A stretch of DNA of 64,000 nt from Theobroma cacao (Eukaryota; Streptophyta; Magnoliopsida; Malvales; Malvaceae): contig NC_030853.1 in NCBI RefSeq assembly GCF_000208745.1, positions 30,954,628-31,018,627 on the forward strand, in the 5' to 3' direction. Both the position numbers and the translations under genes were made by a program. Below the pieces are notes generated by a model that was not told where the DNA came from, ran no database searches, and was given only the letters and a program-made list of their open reading frames with translations. Below are positions 1 through 11,155 of the stretch, piece after piece; within the stretch, counting starts at the first letter, position 1; every line of letters begins with the position of its first letter.

Positions 1-382
1 TAAAATTAATTCTGAAATAAAGAGAAAAAAAAAAGTCAAAAAGAATATGCCGAGATATCCTTTGGAGAACAATGATTGAACTCCCCCACAAATGCCAAAA
101 TTTCTGTTTAGTAAAAAGAAGTAAAACAAATTTCCAATTAAAGTGAAAAATAAAATTAATTGGAAGAAAGATAAGAGGTTACTTTTCAATTAAGGGTAAG
201 TTTGGTAGTTTGGTCTGTTATGCCTAAAGATTAAATAGATCAAATAATTTTAAAAAATTAATTAAAATTGATCAAATATATAAAAAAAATCAAACTGATC
301 AAAAATAAAATTGATTTGATCGGTTTGGTTTTGAACCAATAGATCAAATTTTTTTAAAAATTATAAATATTAAAATTTATAA
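1..382. other. AT-rich intergenic DNA, left flank of the gap
   Basis: No coding potential is visible. From about 192 the sequence opens with a TAAGGGTAAG-like end and then runs through repeated GATCAAA/TTTGATC words up to the gap. A similar composition in opposite orientation (GATCGGTT against AACCGATC, and TTCACCCTTA near 1246-1255) lies on the other side of the gap. The pair may be the two arms of one fold-back element. Confidence 0.5.
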
Positions 383-819
383 NNNNNNNNNNNNNNNNNN
401 NNNNNNNNNNNNNNNNNNNNNNNNNNNNNNNNNNNNNNNNNNNNNNNNNNNNNNNNNNNNNNNNNNNNNNNNNNNNNNNNNNNNNNNNNNNNNNNNNNNN
501 NNNNNNNNNNNNNNNNNNNNNNNNNNNNNNNNNNNNNNNNNNNNNNNNNNNNNNNNNNNNNNNNNNNNNNNNNNNNNNNNNNNNNNNNNNNNNNNNNNNN
601 NNNNNNNNNNNNNNNNNNNNNNNNNNNNNNNNNNNNNNNNNNNNNNNNNNNNNNNNNNNNNNNNNNNNNNNNNNNNNNNNNNNNNNNNNNNNNNNNNNNN
701 NNNNNNNNNNNNNNNNNNNNNNNNNNNNNNNNNNNNNNNNNNNNNNNNNNNNNNNNNNNNNNNNNNNNNNNNNNNNNNNNNNNNNNNNNNNNNNNNNNNN
801 NNNNNNNNNNNNNNNNNNN
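383..819. other. Assembly gap (437 Ns)
   Basis: An unbroken run of N lies inside AT-rich repeat DNA. Because the flanks look repetitive, the gap length may be an estimate and any element there is only partly represented. Confidence 0.99.
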
Positions 820-1360
820 TAAGGTGTATTAATTATAATATATTAATATGTAAGATATTTACTATCATATATTAATATTATAATATTAATGTATAAGTTA
901 TATCATTTAAATAATTTAAAATTTAGTAATTTTATATTAATACATATTTATAAATAAACAAATATATATAACTAATATTAAATTACTATGATTATGATTT
1001 GTATACATACATATAATAAATTAATATAATTTAAGTATATTATTAATTAAGTTTACCATCAATTCTTCTTAATATATATACAAATTATACATATATATAA
1101 TTTGATTTTTTTGGTGGATTGATCTAATTTTAAAATTGAGAACCGATCAAAAAATCAATTGGATCAAACATTTTGGATCAATTAACTCGAAGCATTTTAC
1201 CTAAATTACATTTAATTTGATTAAATAATTAGTTTAATTTAGTTTTATTCACCCTTATTTTTACCCCATAAAACCAAAAAAAGAAAGCATTATCCTTTCC
1301 TTTTATATGTCAAAATCTATTTACAAAGAAACATAAAGAAAGAATCATAAGAATTATAAT
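820..1360. other. AT-rich intergenic DNA, right flank of the gap
   Basis: Low-complexity TA/TTAA-rich sequence with no gene. The part at 1100-1255 carries GATC-rich words that look like the inverted counterpart of 192-360. Confidence 0.5.
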
Positions 1361-1361
1361 T

Positions 1362-1990
1362 TAATCATTTACACAAAATAATGATTAAAATTAAGTCGAA
1401 TCGAGACGGAATCAAAATCATCGATCAATTGATCAATATAATTCCATTTCAATTATCTCAAGTTTTAAGATCTATATTAATTAATTATTTTTTAATAAAA
1501 ATTTGATTCATTTAATTTGTAAAATTTTAAATTGAATCAATTGTGCAAATTGAAAATACTTTACTTTATAATAAATGTACATAATTTTTAGCCGATAATA
1601 TAATCATTTATTGAAAATAGTTATTAAAATTAAACAAAATATAATTGAACTCAAAATAATCAATCAAATCAATCAATAAAGTTGAATTTTTACGACGTAT
1701 ATCCATCTATTCAATTTTATTTTAATCAAAATTTGATTAATTTAACTTTCAAAACTTTAAACATAATCGATCGTACCAACCTAAAGGACCTTACTTCATA
1801 ATAAATGTATGTAAATTTTAATTGATTGTATAATCATTTACATAAAGTAATAATTAAGATTGAGCAGGATTCGATTAAAATCAAAATAATCGATCAATAT
1901 AGTTCGATTTTGATTGTTACAATTTTTAAGATACGTATCGATTGATCCGGGTTTCTTTTAATAAAAATTTGATTAATTTAATTTTCGTAA
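1362..1990. repeat. Diverged ~235-bp tandem repeat, about 2.7 copies
   Basis: The word TAATCATTTA with the same following context (short A-rich stretch, then AT(T/G)A..ATTAA) recurs at 1362, 1601 and 1831, giving periods of 239 and 230. Each unit also contains an ATCGATCAAT-like block, a TTTTAATAAAAATTTGATT-like block and an AATAAATGTA block at its end. Copies have drifted by substitutions and small indels. It ends just upstream of the DUF789 promoter. Confidence 0.75.
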
Positions 1991-2089
1991 TTTTTTCCAA
2001 TAAAAACAATTAAAAACGAAACATAACAAAAAAAGAAAGAAAAGAAATGAAAAAATCTGGAATCTTCTGGTCTTCTTCTTTGGTGGTCA

Positions 2090-2097
2090 TATAAAAA
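2090..2097 (+). promoter_or_regulatory. Probable TATA box of the DUF789 gene
   Basis: TATAAAAA lies about 350 bp upstream of the start codon. A transcription start near 2120 would give a leader of about 320 nt with no upstream ATG, containing the CT tract at 2224-2250 and an AAACCCTA telo-box-like motif near 2287. Confidence 0.5.
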
Positions 2098-2223
2098 TTA
2101 AAGGACCAGTCGCCACATCTCTCCAACTTTCCCCTCATAAATAAACCTTTTCTTCCCCCCAATTTCTTTAAAAGAAATAATAAAAGTCTAAAATTAACCA
2201 AAATCCTCAATCAAAATTAAATA

Positions 2224-2250
<27 letters not shown>
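2224..2250 (+). repeat. (TC)n microsatellite in the DUF789 leader
   Basis: A pure dinucleotide tract of about 27 bases lies in the presumed 5' UTR. CT-rich leaders are common in plant genes, and this tract is likely length-polymorphic. Confidence 0.9.
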
Positions 2251-2255
<5 letters not shown>

Positions 2256-2441
2256 TTTAATCTAATTTTCTTCTCCTAATTCACTAAAACCCTAGATATA
2301 CTTCCACCACTCCTTTCTCGAACACCACCCACAAAAAGGAAGGAACAAAGAACGACACTCTTTTTTGTTTTTTTTCAACGGTGTCGGGTTTCTGTTTTTA
2401 AAGCCCTTTTTTTTGGGTGATTTTCGAAACCTTTCCGTACA

Positions 2442-4903
2442 ATGTCGGGTTCCGGGGGCGTTTCGTTCGCGAGAAGCCGAGGCGGCGAGAGTCGGTTTTA
2501 CTATCCGCCGCCGATGAGGAAACAGCAGCAGCAACCGCAGCAGATGATGGGGCAGCGGCGGGAACGGAGGCCGTCGGTTTCCAAGAGTTTGACCGAGAAG
2601 AGAACGGATCACGAGGAATGCGCCACGTCATCACCGTCTTCAACGTCGGTGGATAGTAGTAATAAGAATAATAATAGTAGTAAAAGAAACGATGATAATT
2701 TGACGAATTTGGATCGGTTCTTGGAGTATACGACTCCCGTGGTTCCGGCTCAATATCTACCCAAGGTAAAAAGAAACCAAACCCAATTCATATCAATCAA
2801 GATTTGACCTTTCTTTCCTTTTTGTTTTTTTAAATATGGTTCAATCCTTGCTTTTTTGGGATCCTTTGATTGCTTTTTTTAAGGTTAGCAGAAGATAGTG
2901 ATTATGTGCATCTAGAGCAATTGCTTGACTTGACTTGAATTTCTTTGTAAGAATCAAAACCCCAACAAAAAAAAATGAAGAAATTGGTTTTATTTCGTTA
3001 GTCAGAAAATGTGGGAAAATTGAAGATATTTTGCTAAGCAACAGAAGACCGGGCAACCAAAAGATCATAATTATTAATGCAAAATGGCGAATTGTTTTTC
3101 AGAAGTGTTTAGCAATATATGAACTATGGGTTCTTTATGTCTTTTTATTAAATGCTGATGAATCTTTTATTGATGAAATTGTTGGTGATCTTGTAGACAA
3201 GCAGAAGGGGATGGAGAGGGCAAGAACCTGGACTGGAGTGTTCTCCACCATATTTTGTGCTTGAGGATTTGTGGGAGTCTTTTAAGGAATGGAGTGCATA
3301 TGGAGCTGGGGTTCATCTTTTGTTGAATGGGAGTGACTCTGTAGTGCAATACTATGTCCCTTACTTGTCCGGCATTCAGCTGTATATAGACCCATCAAGA
3401 CCCTCCCCAAGGCAAAGGTAAAGTCTTTCAAACCATATTTAATCTAATCTCCTTCTATAGCTGAAAGTCCTTACCATCCAATCTTTCTGTTGCCTTTTAT
3501 GAGTGAGAATTTCTGATGGCCGTTTGACTTTTTGGATCCTTATGTGGTCTCAGCTAGTCCCTATCTCCTTTTTCTGATTTAAGCTATTGTAATTGGATAA
3601 TCAGAGTCAAATTTATTAGACATGCTGCTCAACTAAGTTGGGAAGTCATGTTGCTGAAGTTTCACTTGATAGTTGATATAACTTAAGTTGTATTATGCCC
3701 AATGTTTTGCTGATTTGCTTTATAAGATGTGCTGTTTGGTCCATAATCTTAGTGAGATCAGTAGAGGTTGAAGTGCATGGTGATGAGTTCACTTGAGCTG
3801 TAAATCATGAATTATGTTTCTTTCTTTGAGATGCTAGATTAATAGCATGCGTATTGTGTTTGCCCTGTACAATTGAACAGGAGGCCTGGTGAGGAGAGTG
3901 ATACTGAGTCATCCAGAGAGACAAGTAGTGATGGTAGCGGCAGTGATTGTGGAACTGGAAGAAGAGCTAACAATGTTGTCCAGGGGGCTTGGAGTCAGCT
4001 GGAGATTGCAGACACGAATGTCCAGAGATTGATGAGACTGTCACTTAGGAATAAACCCTCTGGGGGTTCTTCAAGCGATGAAAGCGATATGTGTAACCCT
4101 CCTGGTCAGCTGATTTTTGAATACTTGGAGCATGATCAACCATTTAGTCGTGAACCCTTGGCTGACAAGGTAAGCCCATCTTCCTCTGTTAGATTAGCGT
4201 TTGCAACTTCTTGTGTGCTCACTAGTAACATTGCATTCTGCAGATTTCAGTTCTTGCATCTCAATTTCCAGCACTAAGGACGTACAGGAGCTGTGATCTA
4301 TCCCCTTCAAGTTGGATTTCTGTGGCATGGTATATATTTCTCATTTTAAAAGACTTCATGAAGCTATGGTTCTTTGTTCATTGCAATTTTGATTGTAAAC
4401 CTGATTAGATCTGACAAATTTTCTTTCTTTCTTTCTTTTCTTTTTTTAATGAAGGTATCCTATATATAGGATACCAATGGGTCCAACTCTGCAAAATCTG
4501 GATGCCTGCTTTTTAACCTATCACTCTCTGTCTACACCCTCACCAGGTAAGCATCTTTTCCACCCTTTATATGCGGTTGCATGTCTGTATTATTTCTGCC
4601 TGACAAGTTTTTCATATTGTGATTTTGATATTGTTTGGAGCAGGTATTGGCACAGATGTGCTGCCCTTCCGGGGCTTCCCTGTTAGGGAGTTTCATGGTG
4701 CTGACATGTCCTTAAAGCTATCATTGCATGCCTTTGGACTTGCTTTCTATAAGTTCAAAGTTTCCGTTTGGAATCCCGATGAAGCGAGTGAATGCCAGAA
4801 AGCTAATTCCCTTTTGCGAGCTGCTGATAACTGGCTTAGGCTTTTGCAAGTGAATCATCCAGATTTCAGGTTCTTTGTTTCCCACAACACATACTGGAGG
4901 TGA
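2442..4903 (+). CDS. DUF789 family protein, 6 exons, 423 aa
   Basis: Exons 2442-2765, 3197-3417, 3881-4169, 4244-4329, 4455-4546 and 4644-4903 join in frame through GT..AG introns into 423 residues. The N-terminal ~85 residues are low-complexity (Gln, Ser, Asn runs). The conserved region starts at [20 protein letters not shown], the DUF789 entry motif, and continues with [69 protein letters not shown] and a C-terminal [15 protein letters not shown]. This is the whole domain at family length. The ATG is the first in the inferred leader. The biochemical function of DUF789 proteins is not established; the domain is known only as a plant family. The middle part (exon 3) is Ser/Asp/Glu-rich and probably a disordered linker. 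By gene order it corresponds to Arabidopsis At4g16100 (recalled, not searched). Confidence 0.93.
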
Positions 4904-6352
4904 GCAAAGTTCCAAAACATAGTGGAACTGACCACTTAACTTGGAAGAGAATCCCAGTACCTCAGCAGATTGACTTTCAAACTGTCTCTCCAGCCCATTA
5001 GCCTTAGCTCATACATATACTTTGGTATTGCTTGCCCTATCTGTAGTTCTTCCTCATGGATGCAAGGAAGATGCTTTATTTTGTATGGATTACGATGGAT
5101 ACAGAGCACAGATAGACATGGTATTCAAGTTCATCTGTTGGGCTTCCCGTAATACCCCATGTTCTTTTGTCAGCATCATGGCCTCGACGAGGTAGATGTC
5201 AAACTCTATAACTTCTTAATAAGTTTGATAGTTTGATGATGACGATGATGAAAATCTCTGATATTTGTATATACTTATGTCTTTTTGGAGTTCAGTATGT
5301 GTAACATTCCTACTTGTACTAACACTTTTTTAGAGCTTGATCTTGGAACCCAAACATTAGTTTTTCCACTGGAGGTGAAATAACACGTTAGCTCTTCTTA
5401 GTGAGGGAGAAATGTTAATGCACTTGAACTATATTCAACGTTTTTGTCTGTCTTCTACTGTTTCTCCACTTTTTCTTACTTTCCCTTCCATTGCTTTCAC
5501 AAATTACCCTGATTTCCACTTTAATTCTCACACCATATACGTATGAAGGAATTGCATGTTGAAAAAGTTTAGAAGATAGACCAGGGGTTGTGAATTAGTG
5601 AAGTAGATGGATAGGCCTGCTTCCTTCATACGTAAATATGACTACTACTAGAAGAAAATCTCAAAATATTACCATACATTCCCCCGTAGCCATTCTCAAT
5701 GAAAGAAAAAAAAGGAAGAAATTATTCACCCATTGGACGAGCAAAGCATACTAACATCACATTTTTCTCACGTCTGCCAAAATTTGCACCCTTTCCATGT
5801 GGAAAGAGCATATGATGTTATCATAATTTTGATTGACACTAATGATTCATAGGGGTTTGAAATCAAATCTCACTGAATCATCTTTTAAGACTTGATAAGC
5901 ATGGTTTTTGAGTTTGAATTGTGATTTTATGACAAAAGTAATGGTATAACTTGTTTAATTCTTCAATAATGTGTGGAAATGGGTCCCTTTCTTCTATGAA
6001 TGAAAGATTCGATATAATTAAAATGATACGTAATGTAATTGAATGAAATAAAATATCATGGATCTCAATAATTAATAAAAAATGAGGTAAAGAGTTTTTT
6101 TTCACTTAATAAATATGTCTTTCGAGTTTAAGCAATGGGCTCATGACAAGAACATTTTGAATGAATTTACTACCTTTATATTATTTCTAAAATCCTTTAA
6201 AGAGTAAATTTGAATTGCTTGTACAAATAAAAAGAAAAATGTTTTACGTAGGTACACACGACACATAGATTAAGGCAATCTTTAATCAGGTAAATCTTGA
6301 TAGTGATTAGTAAATCCTACCTCACCCAAGGTATTATTTGGCTTATTGTCCT

Positions 6353-6368
6353 AAAACGGCACCGTTTT
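6353..6368. repeat. Perfect 7-bp inverted repeat (AAAACGG-CA-CCGTTTT)
   Basis: AAAACGG and CCGTTTT are exact reverse complements separated by two bases. It lies in the 3' intergenic region of Di19. It could be a protein-binding palindrome or an element end; nothing else marks it. Confidence 0.6.
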
Positions 6369-6452
6369 ATAAGTAAAAAACTTTGTTTTTCCTTCAACAT
6401 TCCCTATCAACAGGCATGACTCCTAGGTGACAGAAAGTTCATAACGTAGGAC

Positions 6453-6518
6453 AATGACTCAGTCAAGGAAGCAAACTAATGATAAATAATGACTCAGTCA
6501 AGGATGTAAACCAAAGAT
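6453..6518. repeat. 35-bp direct tandem duplication containing TGACTCAGTCA
   Basis: AATGACTCAGTCAAGGA begins at 6453 and again at 6488. The two copies match apart from a few substitutions in their second half. Each carries the palindromic bZIP-type core TGACTCA/TGAGTCA, so the duplication doubles that site. Confidence 0.75.
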
Positions 6519-6853
6519 GCAACAATTCGTTTTGTTTTTCTGCAGACGACAAAGCTTTAAGATAAATAATGATGCCCAACATGTTATAGCATAGCAACTG
6601 TAATTACATCTAGTTATAAATCTGTTAAGTCAGATCTTTAGATATAAAGAAAGCAAGCTTATAGATATAAAGGCGAAGTTCTTCCATCTTTCCATTATGC
6701 ACAAAAGTTCTAAATACAATAGTAGGAGTACATAGTTCCGCTGACCTATTCGATTTCCATTTCCGAGGTAAGAGTGAAGATCTTTCCCTCTTTATGCTTT
6801 ACTCTCAGACCTAATATTATATTGGCATATCCACTACAAATACCCCCATTAAC

Positions 6854-9081
6854 TTATAAGTTATCATCGAGAATAGTGGACATCAACAGTCCTTGGATGC
6901 ACTCACACCTTTGAGCCTTCTCCTCATGGTCCTTGTCCGACAGTTGCGACTGCTGAGACTTTCTGTCATCAGAAACTATGGTGTTAGAACATTAAATCTA
7001 ATTGATAACTCACACGACAGTGAATCTAAACTAATTAATGCAGTGCCAGAAGGCATGGGCAGTTTCTACTAAGCAGTAGGAGGGGAAGAATATGCAAAAT
7101 GCAGGTAAACCTATGCATCCAATGTGGATAAAATTTCATCAATTGACAGCATTGATGCCTTCATAGTCCTTTCGAGCAAGGGTAAGACTTGTACATAGAA
7201 AAAATGGCCTAGATTGTAATTGCACCACTATGATCAAGTGGTATCTACTTACTTACTAGCAAGGCAAATAATAAAAACAAAATAATTTCTGCCTAATCCA
7301 CGGCATTTCCTACCCCTCAAAATTGTTTACTAAATCAAAGAGCATTGTGTACTACCGGCAACCATATCAATCTTAAGGGACCAGAAAGAGAAAGAAAAGG
7401 ACTAATATCAAAAGAATAAATGACACCAGCAGTCATACCTTTCTAGAAATTCTTTATTTGAGCTTTCCTTTACTGCATGTGCTTCAGCAATAGAAAGAGG
7501 CTGCAAGCTTACAGGCTCATCAACTGTGGGTGGATTAAAAATAAACGATGATAATAATGGATCAGGTTCTACATTGGAAGAAGAAACAATGCATGAAGAT
7601 CCACCAGGAAAGGCCTGCCAATTTCCTTCTCGCAGTTCTTTTCTCAACATGGCAAATGTCAAATTGGTTCCACCCTTGCGTAATCTCCGCTTGCGCTGCA
7701 CGTAATATCCAGTCAAGGAATAACCTGAACCGTCATTCATCATGACATGCTTCCTCACAAACAAACTAAAGACATTTAAATTTACAAAGAAGAGAACAAC
7801 CTGAGAATGGGGAAAGTGTTTTACAGGGATAACACACTATCATCTTGGTCACTGTGAGCAGATATGTAATCAATTCAAAAAAAAAACAAAAGAGAAAAGA
7901 AATGCTCTTACTGAAGTCTATTATGTTTCACATGCATTGCTACACCATGGCACATATAGTCAGGCACCATGGTGAAGATGAAAGCAGATCAAAGTGTCTA
8001 GCCTTATAAAAAAAGAGAGATCAATATTCGGACCAGACATACATGATAATAGCATTATTTAACCAGCCTTGACATCAGAACCAAACAAGATATAACAAAG
8101 CTTAGAAAAAATTCCACACGAAAAGGATACCTTTAGAAAATTTCCGTGTTGCATGGTAATGTGGCTAACAATATCCATTCCAACCCTCTTTGCACAAACT
8201 GGGCAGACCTGACAAATTAAAATTCAATCAAACACATATTAAGTAAAATTCAAATGTAACTCTCAAGAAATGTTATGTGTCCAGCGGACCAACAACTCAT
8301 ATCAATTGGGAGAAGAATAAATCAAAGTATGGAGAATCATACAATTTATCCAATTAATTAGAAAGCTAAACAACTTAACCCACTACTGTTCTCCAGTTAA
8401 TGAATGCTAGACACTGTTAATGAAGCAAACAACATCTATCTATTACTCTAGCCGCAATAAAATCCACAATAAAAGACACATAGCTAACTAAATGATCAAA
8501 AACCTTACTAAGTCAAATCCCCAAGTCAACACCAACAGGATTAAAAGTCCCACTTCAAAATTTTCAACTTTTTTTTCCCAATTAAGAACCACTCCACACA
8601 AACTTTCAGAATATTCTTCCTTCATCAATAACCGAACCTAGCTTTAACAAAGTTCATCTTTTTCTGATCAATTTAATAAGAAATAACATCAATATGAAAC
8701 AAAGAATTATAAATATATGAAAGATTAGGAAACGGGTACCCCGTTTTTGGCTTCAACAGGATGATCCTCATCGATGTGGCAACAAAGCCCAACAATGTCG
8801 AAATCCTCAGCGCAAAACGGACATAAGAACTCCGCCTTGAAATCCTCGTCGCCGTCAACTTCTTCATATCCTCCTCCCAGAAACAGATCTACCCACAACA
8901 AACAAACAAACAATACAAGACAAGAAACATCAAAATTTTCATCATAAAATTTTCATTTCAATTCTTAATTTCTCGAGAACCAAACGGGAAAACACTAACC
9001 AGATCGAGATTGGTGACGCCTAGAAGAAGAGGAAAAAGAAGAAGGATTGGAGAATCGAAAGCTCAATGAATTTGACTCCAT
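6854..9081 (-). CDS. Di19-type drought-induced zinc-finger protein, 5 exons, 224 aa
   Basis: Read on the minus strand, exons 9081-9000, 8888-8740, 8208-8131, 7695-7439 and 6962-6854 join in frame into 224 residues; Arabidopsis Di19 is slightly over 200. Two Cys2-His2-like fingers are visible: C50, C53, H65, H70 (LCPFCAEDFDIVGLCCHIDEDH) and C79, C82, H93, H98 (VCPVCAKRVGMDIVSHITMQH). A basic segment RKRRLRKGG (104-112) follows as a likely nuclear signal, then a Ser-rich GGSSCIVSSSN and the C-terminal ECIQGLLMSTILDDNL that is typical of the family. Di19 proteins are nuclear factors induced by dehydration and salt and phosphorylated by calcium-dependent kinases (family knowledge). The exon-4 acceptor (CAG before CGCAAG) removes one or two residues that many relatives carry before RKRR; this is the least certain junction. 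Confidence 0.92.
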
Positions 9082-9634
9082 TTTTTCCTGGAAAGAAAAA
9101 ACAAAGAACCCAACTTTCTTTTCTTCTTTTGATCTAGTATTCGCGAATCTTTCTTGTGGGGGTAAAATTTGGTAAACTTATTAGAACCGAGTCCTTAAAT
9201 GAAAGGAAAAAAAACCCAGAAAGATGGAAGTGAAAGGAAGAAACGAGGAAACGATAGGAGAGAGAAAGAGCAGAGAGAGACTCTCCACCGAACTTCTGGT
9301 TCGGGGTTCAGCCTCTTTTATGAACCATTTTTTTTCCTTTTTGGTTTTTTTGCTTAATTGCCCATTAAGTTTTAACAAATTGTTGAAATGCCCCTTTCTT
9401 TTGAACTAATTGGATTTTGCTCGAAAAATTTTTTTGAGTGGGCGGTTGAGATTGCCGTCACCGGGCGAGGAATTAACTACGTCACGGAGGAATTTGATTG
9501 GACTAATTTTTGAAACGCGTTTTGTAACGTCGTTTGTTTCTGACTATCCACGCGTACTTGCAGGAGCTGTCGTTTCATTGGTTGGAAGTTGCAACTGATA
9601 AAGAAGGAAGATGTTAGGGTCAGCTTGTCAACCA
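9082..9634. other. Di19 promoter region and upstream DNA
   Basis: This stretch lies between the Di19 start codon (minus) and the tRNA (plus). It holds the Di19 leader (A/G-rich on the plus strand, hence CT-rich in the transcript) up to about 9300. It then becomes somewhat GC-richer with an ACGCGT/ACGCGTTTTG-containing segment at 9510-9555. No other gene is seen. Confidence 0.5.
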
Positions 9635-9708
9635 GCTCTCGTAGCTCAGTTGGTTAGAGCACCCGTTTAGTAAGCGGGAGGTCTTGAGTTCGACTCTCAA
9701 CGAGAGCA
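9635..9708 (+). tRNA. tRNA-Thr (anticodon AGT)
   Basis: A complete 74-nt cloverleaf without an intron. The acceptor stem GCTCTCG pairs with CGAGAGC, the discriminator is A, and the D stem is GCTC/GAGC. The anticodon stem CCCGT/GCGGG encloses loop TTAGTAA, so the anticodon is AGT and reads ACU/ACC threonine codons. The T stem TTGAG/CTCAA encloses TTCGACT. Internal A-box (TAGCTCAGTTGG) and B-box (AGTTCGACTCT, slightly off consensus) are present. The strand is opposite to Di19 and DPD1 on either side. It looks functional. Confidence 0.95.
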
Positions 9709-9723
9709 AATTGTTTACTTCAC

Positions 9724-9801
9724 AACTCACAAGCCGAGTTCACAGACCAGCCTCCATTTTTCACCACTCACAAGTATAGTTCACAGACCAGCCTCCATTT
9801 C
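9724..9801. repeat. Short direct repeat (~43-bp period) after the tRNA gene
   Basis: The block ACTCACAAG..AGTTCACAGACCAGCCTCCATTT occurs twice in succession, at about 9724-9760 and 9767-9801, separated by a few bases. It is a local tandem duplication in non-coding DNA between the tRNA and the 3' end of the exonuclease gene. Confidence 0.8.
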
Positions 9802-9924
9802 CTGCAACTGCTATGAAAACAAAAGGAATACATTTTCAACCCGAAGAAGAGTATATATGATCATCCTTAAATACAAGAGTATAGATCAACTTGAGCAGTT
9901 ACAAGCAATAAAACAATGCTAGTT

Positions 9925-11155
9925 TCAGCTCTTCTTTTTAGTCTTCATCAAGTCGCTGAGATCTGAAGCCTGGAAAGATTTTTCAAGAAAATCAGCAATC
10001 GTGAGCTTCATGTCAACCGTCATCCTCTCAAGTATAACTGACAACAAGTTCACGTCTGACATGGCTCTATGTGTTGCATCTACTGCTTGAATGTCAAAGT
10101 GTTCGCAGAGTGCTTGTAGTGAGAAGAGCCTTGATCCTGTTAACAGTATAAAACAATCAAACTGACTGAAAAATTATGCAGAATGGGAGGGGGGGGGGGG
10201 GGGGGGGGAAGGCTCTAACCATTCAACTTCATCATCTGGCGGGCCAGAGGAAGGGTGTCTAAAAACAGCCAATTAGGAGGAATATCCATTGAACAACGGC
10301 TGAATTCCTTGACAAGAAAAGGTACATCGAAACATCGTGCATTGTGAGCAATAAACAAAGCAAGGCTCCCAGGAATTTGTTGGCGGCTTCTGATGTAGTG
10401 CAGTAGGATTGGGATGAAGTCCTTCATCCTAGCGAGCAGTCATCCAGCATGGGGCATTGATCACCAGTTGAAGTGGAGAGGCAATCAATATAAAGATAAT
10501 CAATGAACTTGAAGTAAGAAATTTTAACATCAGTTGAGTTTGAGGATGATATATACCTTGGGACATCTGGTTGATTCACCATGTTGGTTGTAATACCATG
10601 AATGTGTGAATTTGGAACATGTTGTTCAGGGTTAATCAGGGTGTGGAAACAACTGTTCTTTCCCCCCATAAGGTCTCGGATTGCAATTTCGATAATCCGC
10701 CCACTCTCTTTGCAAAATCCAGTGGTTTCAATATCAAAAACGAACACTCTTACAAATTGCTTTGGATCTTGGCTCTCTAAAATCTGGCGTTTAGCATCAC
10801 AATACTGGATGCTACTAAGGCAACTTGAAACTGAAGAACTAATAGTGCTTGCCTGCACTTGTCCATCCAAGAATTTATGCCTAACGTTGCTTCTTTCACC
10901 TTTCTCCTTGTCTCTAGTTCTTAGCCCACTTTCTGTTGATCTAGGTCTCAAAACCTGAGTCCTATTAGTTGTCCCTTGAAAAGGCTCGAAATCATGTGAT
11001 CCTAGCAACTTAAATTTAGAAAAAGCCTTGAAAGAATGTCTTCGTATGTCGAACTTGTGTGGCAAACAGCCTACATATGTTGATTGAAAGTGTGGTAAGG
11101 GCTGGATTCTGCATCTAGGAAATTGCAAAAGGGAAAAACTAACAGCACCTGCCAT
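9925..11155 (-). CDS. DPD1: DPD1-like DEDDh exonuclease, probably organelle-targeted, 3 exons, 339 aa
   Basis: Minus-strand exons 11155-10557, 10428-10220 and 10136-9925 join in frame into 339 residues. Residues 1-60 are rich in Arg, Ser and hydrophobics and poor in acids, as expected of a plastid/mitochondrial transit peptide. The exonuclease fold begins about 135. ExoI is FDIETTG (D141, E143), followed by RIIEIA and HIHGIT; ExoII is AHNARCFDVPFL (D234); ExoIII is HRAMSDV (H292, D297). All five catalytic DEDDh residues are kept. Arabidopsis DPD1 degrades plastid and mitochondrial DNA in pollen and senescing leaves, using Mg2+ (family knowledge). The same ordering PNSHIHGI...VPRM and LPLAR supports that subfamily rather than a generic DnaQ proofreader. 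A CAG/CTT acceptor just upstream of the ATG and a GTAGTT donor near 12112 suggest an intron in the 5' UTR. Confidence 0.92.
10189..10208. repeat. G20 homopolymer in DPD1 intron 2
   Basis: Twenty consecutive G residues, preceded by GGGA, lie about ten bases inside the donor end of the second DPD1 intron. In the transcript this is a C20 tract. Such runs are error-prone in sequencing, so the exact length is unreliable. Confidence 0.9.

Larger units (their letters stand above)
4904..6852. other. 3' flank of DUF789 and intergenic DNA
   Basis: The first ~400 bases are presumably 3' UTR, since transcription context continues to about 5300. The rest lies between two convergent genes and shows no credible coding exon. 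It contains an inverted repeat at 6353-6368 and a 35-bp direct duplication at 6453-6518, listed separately. Confidence 0.6.

Noticed and set aside
2417..2656. Alternative 79-codon frame overlapping DUF789 exon 1
   Set aside because: It uses a non-ATG start and conflicts with the frame that runs through all six exons.
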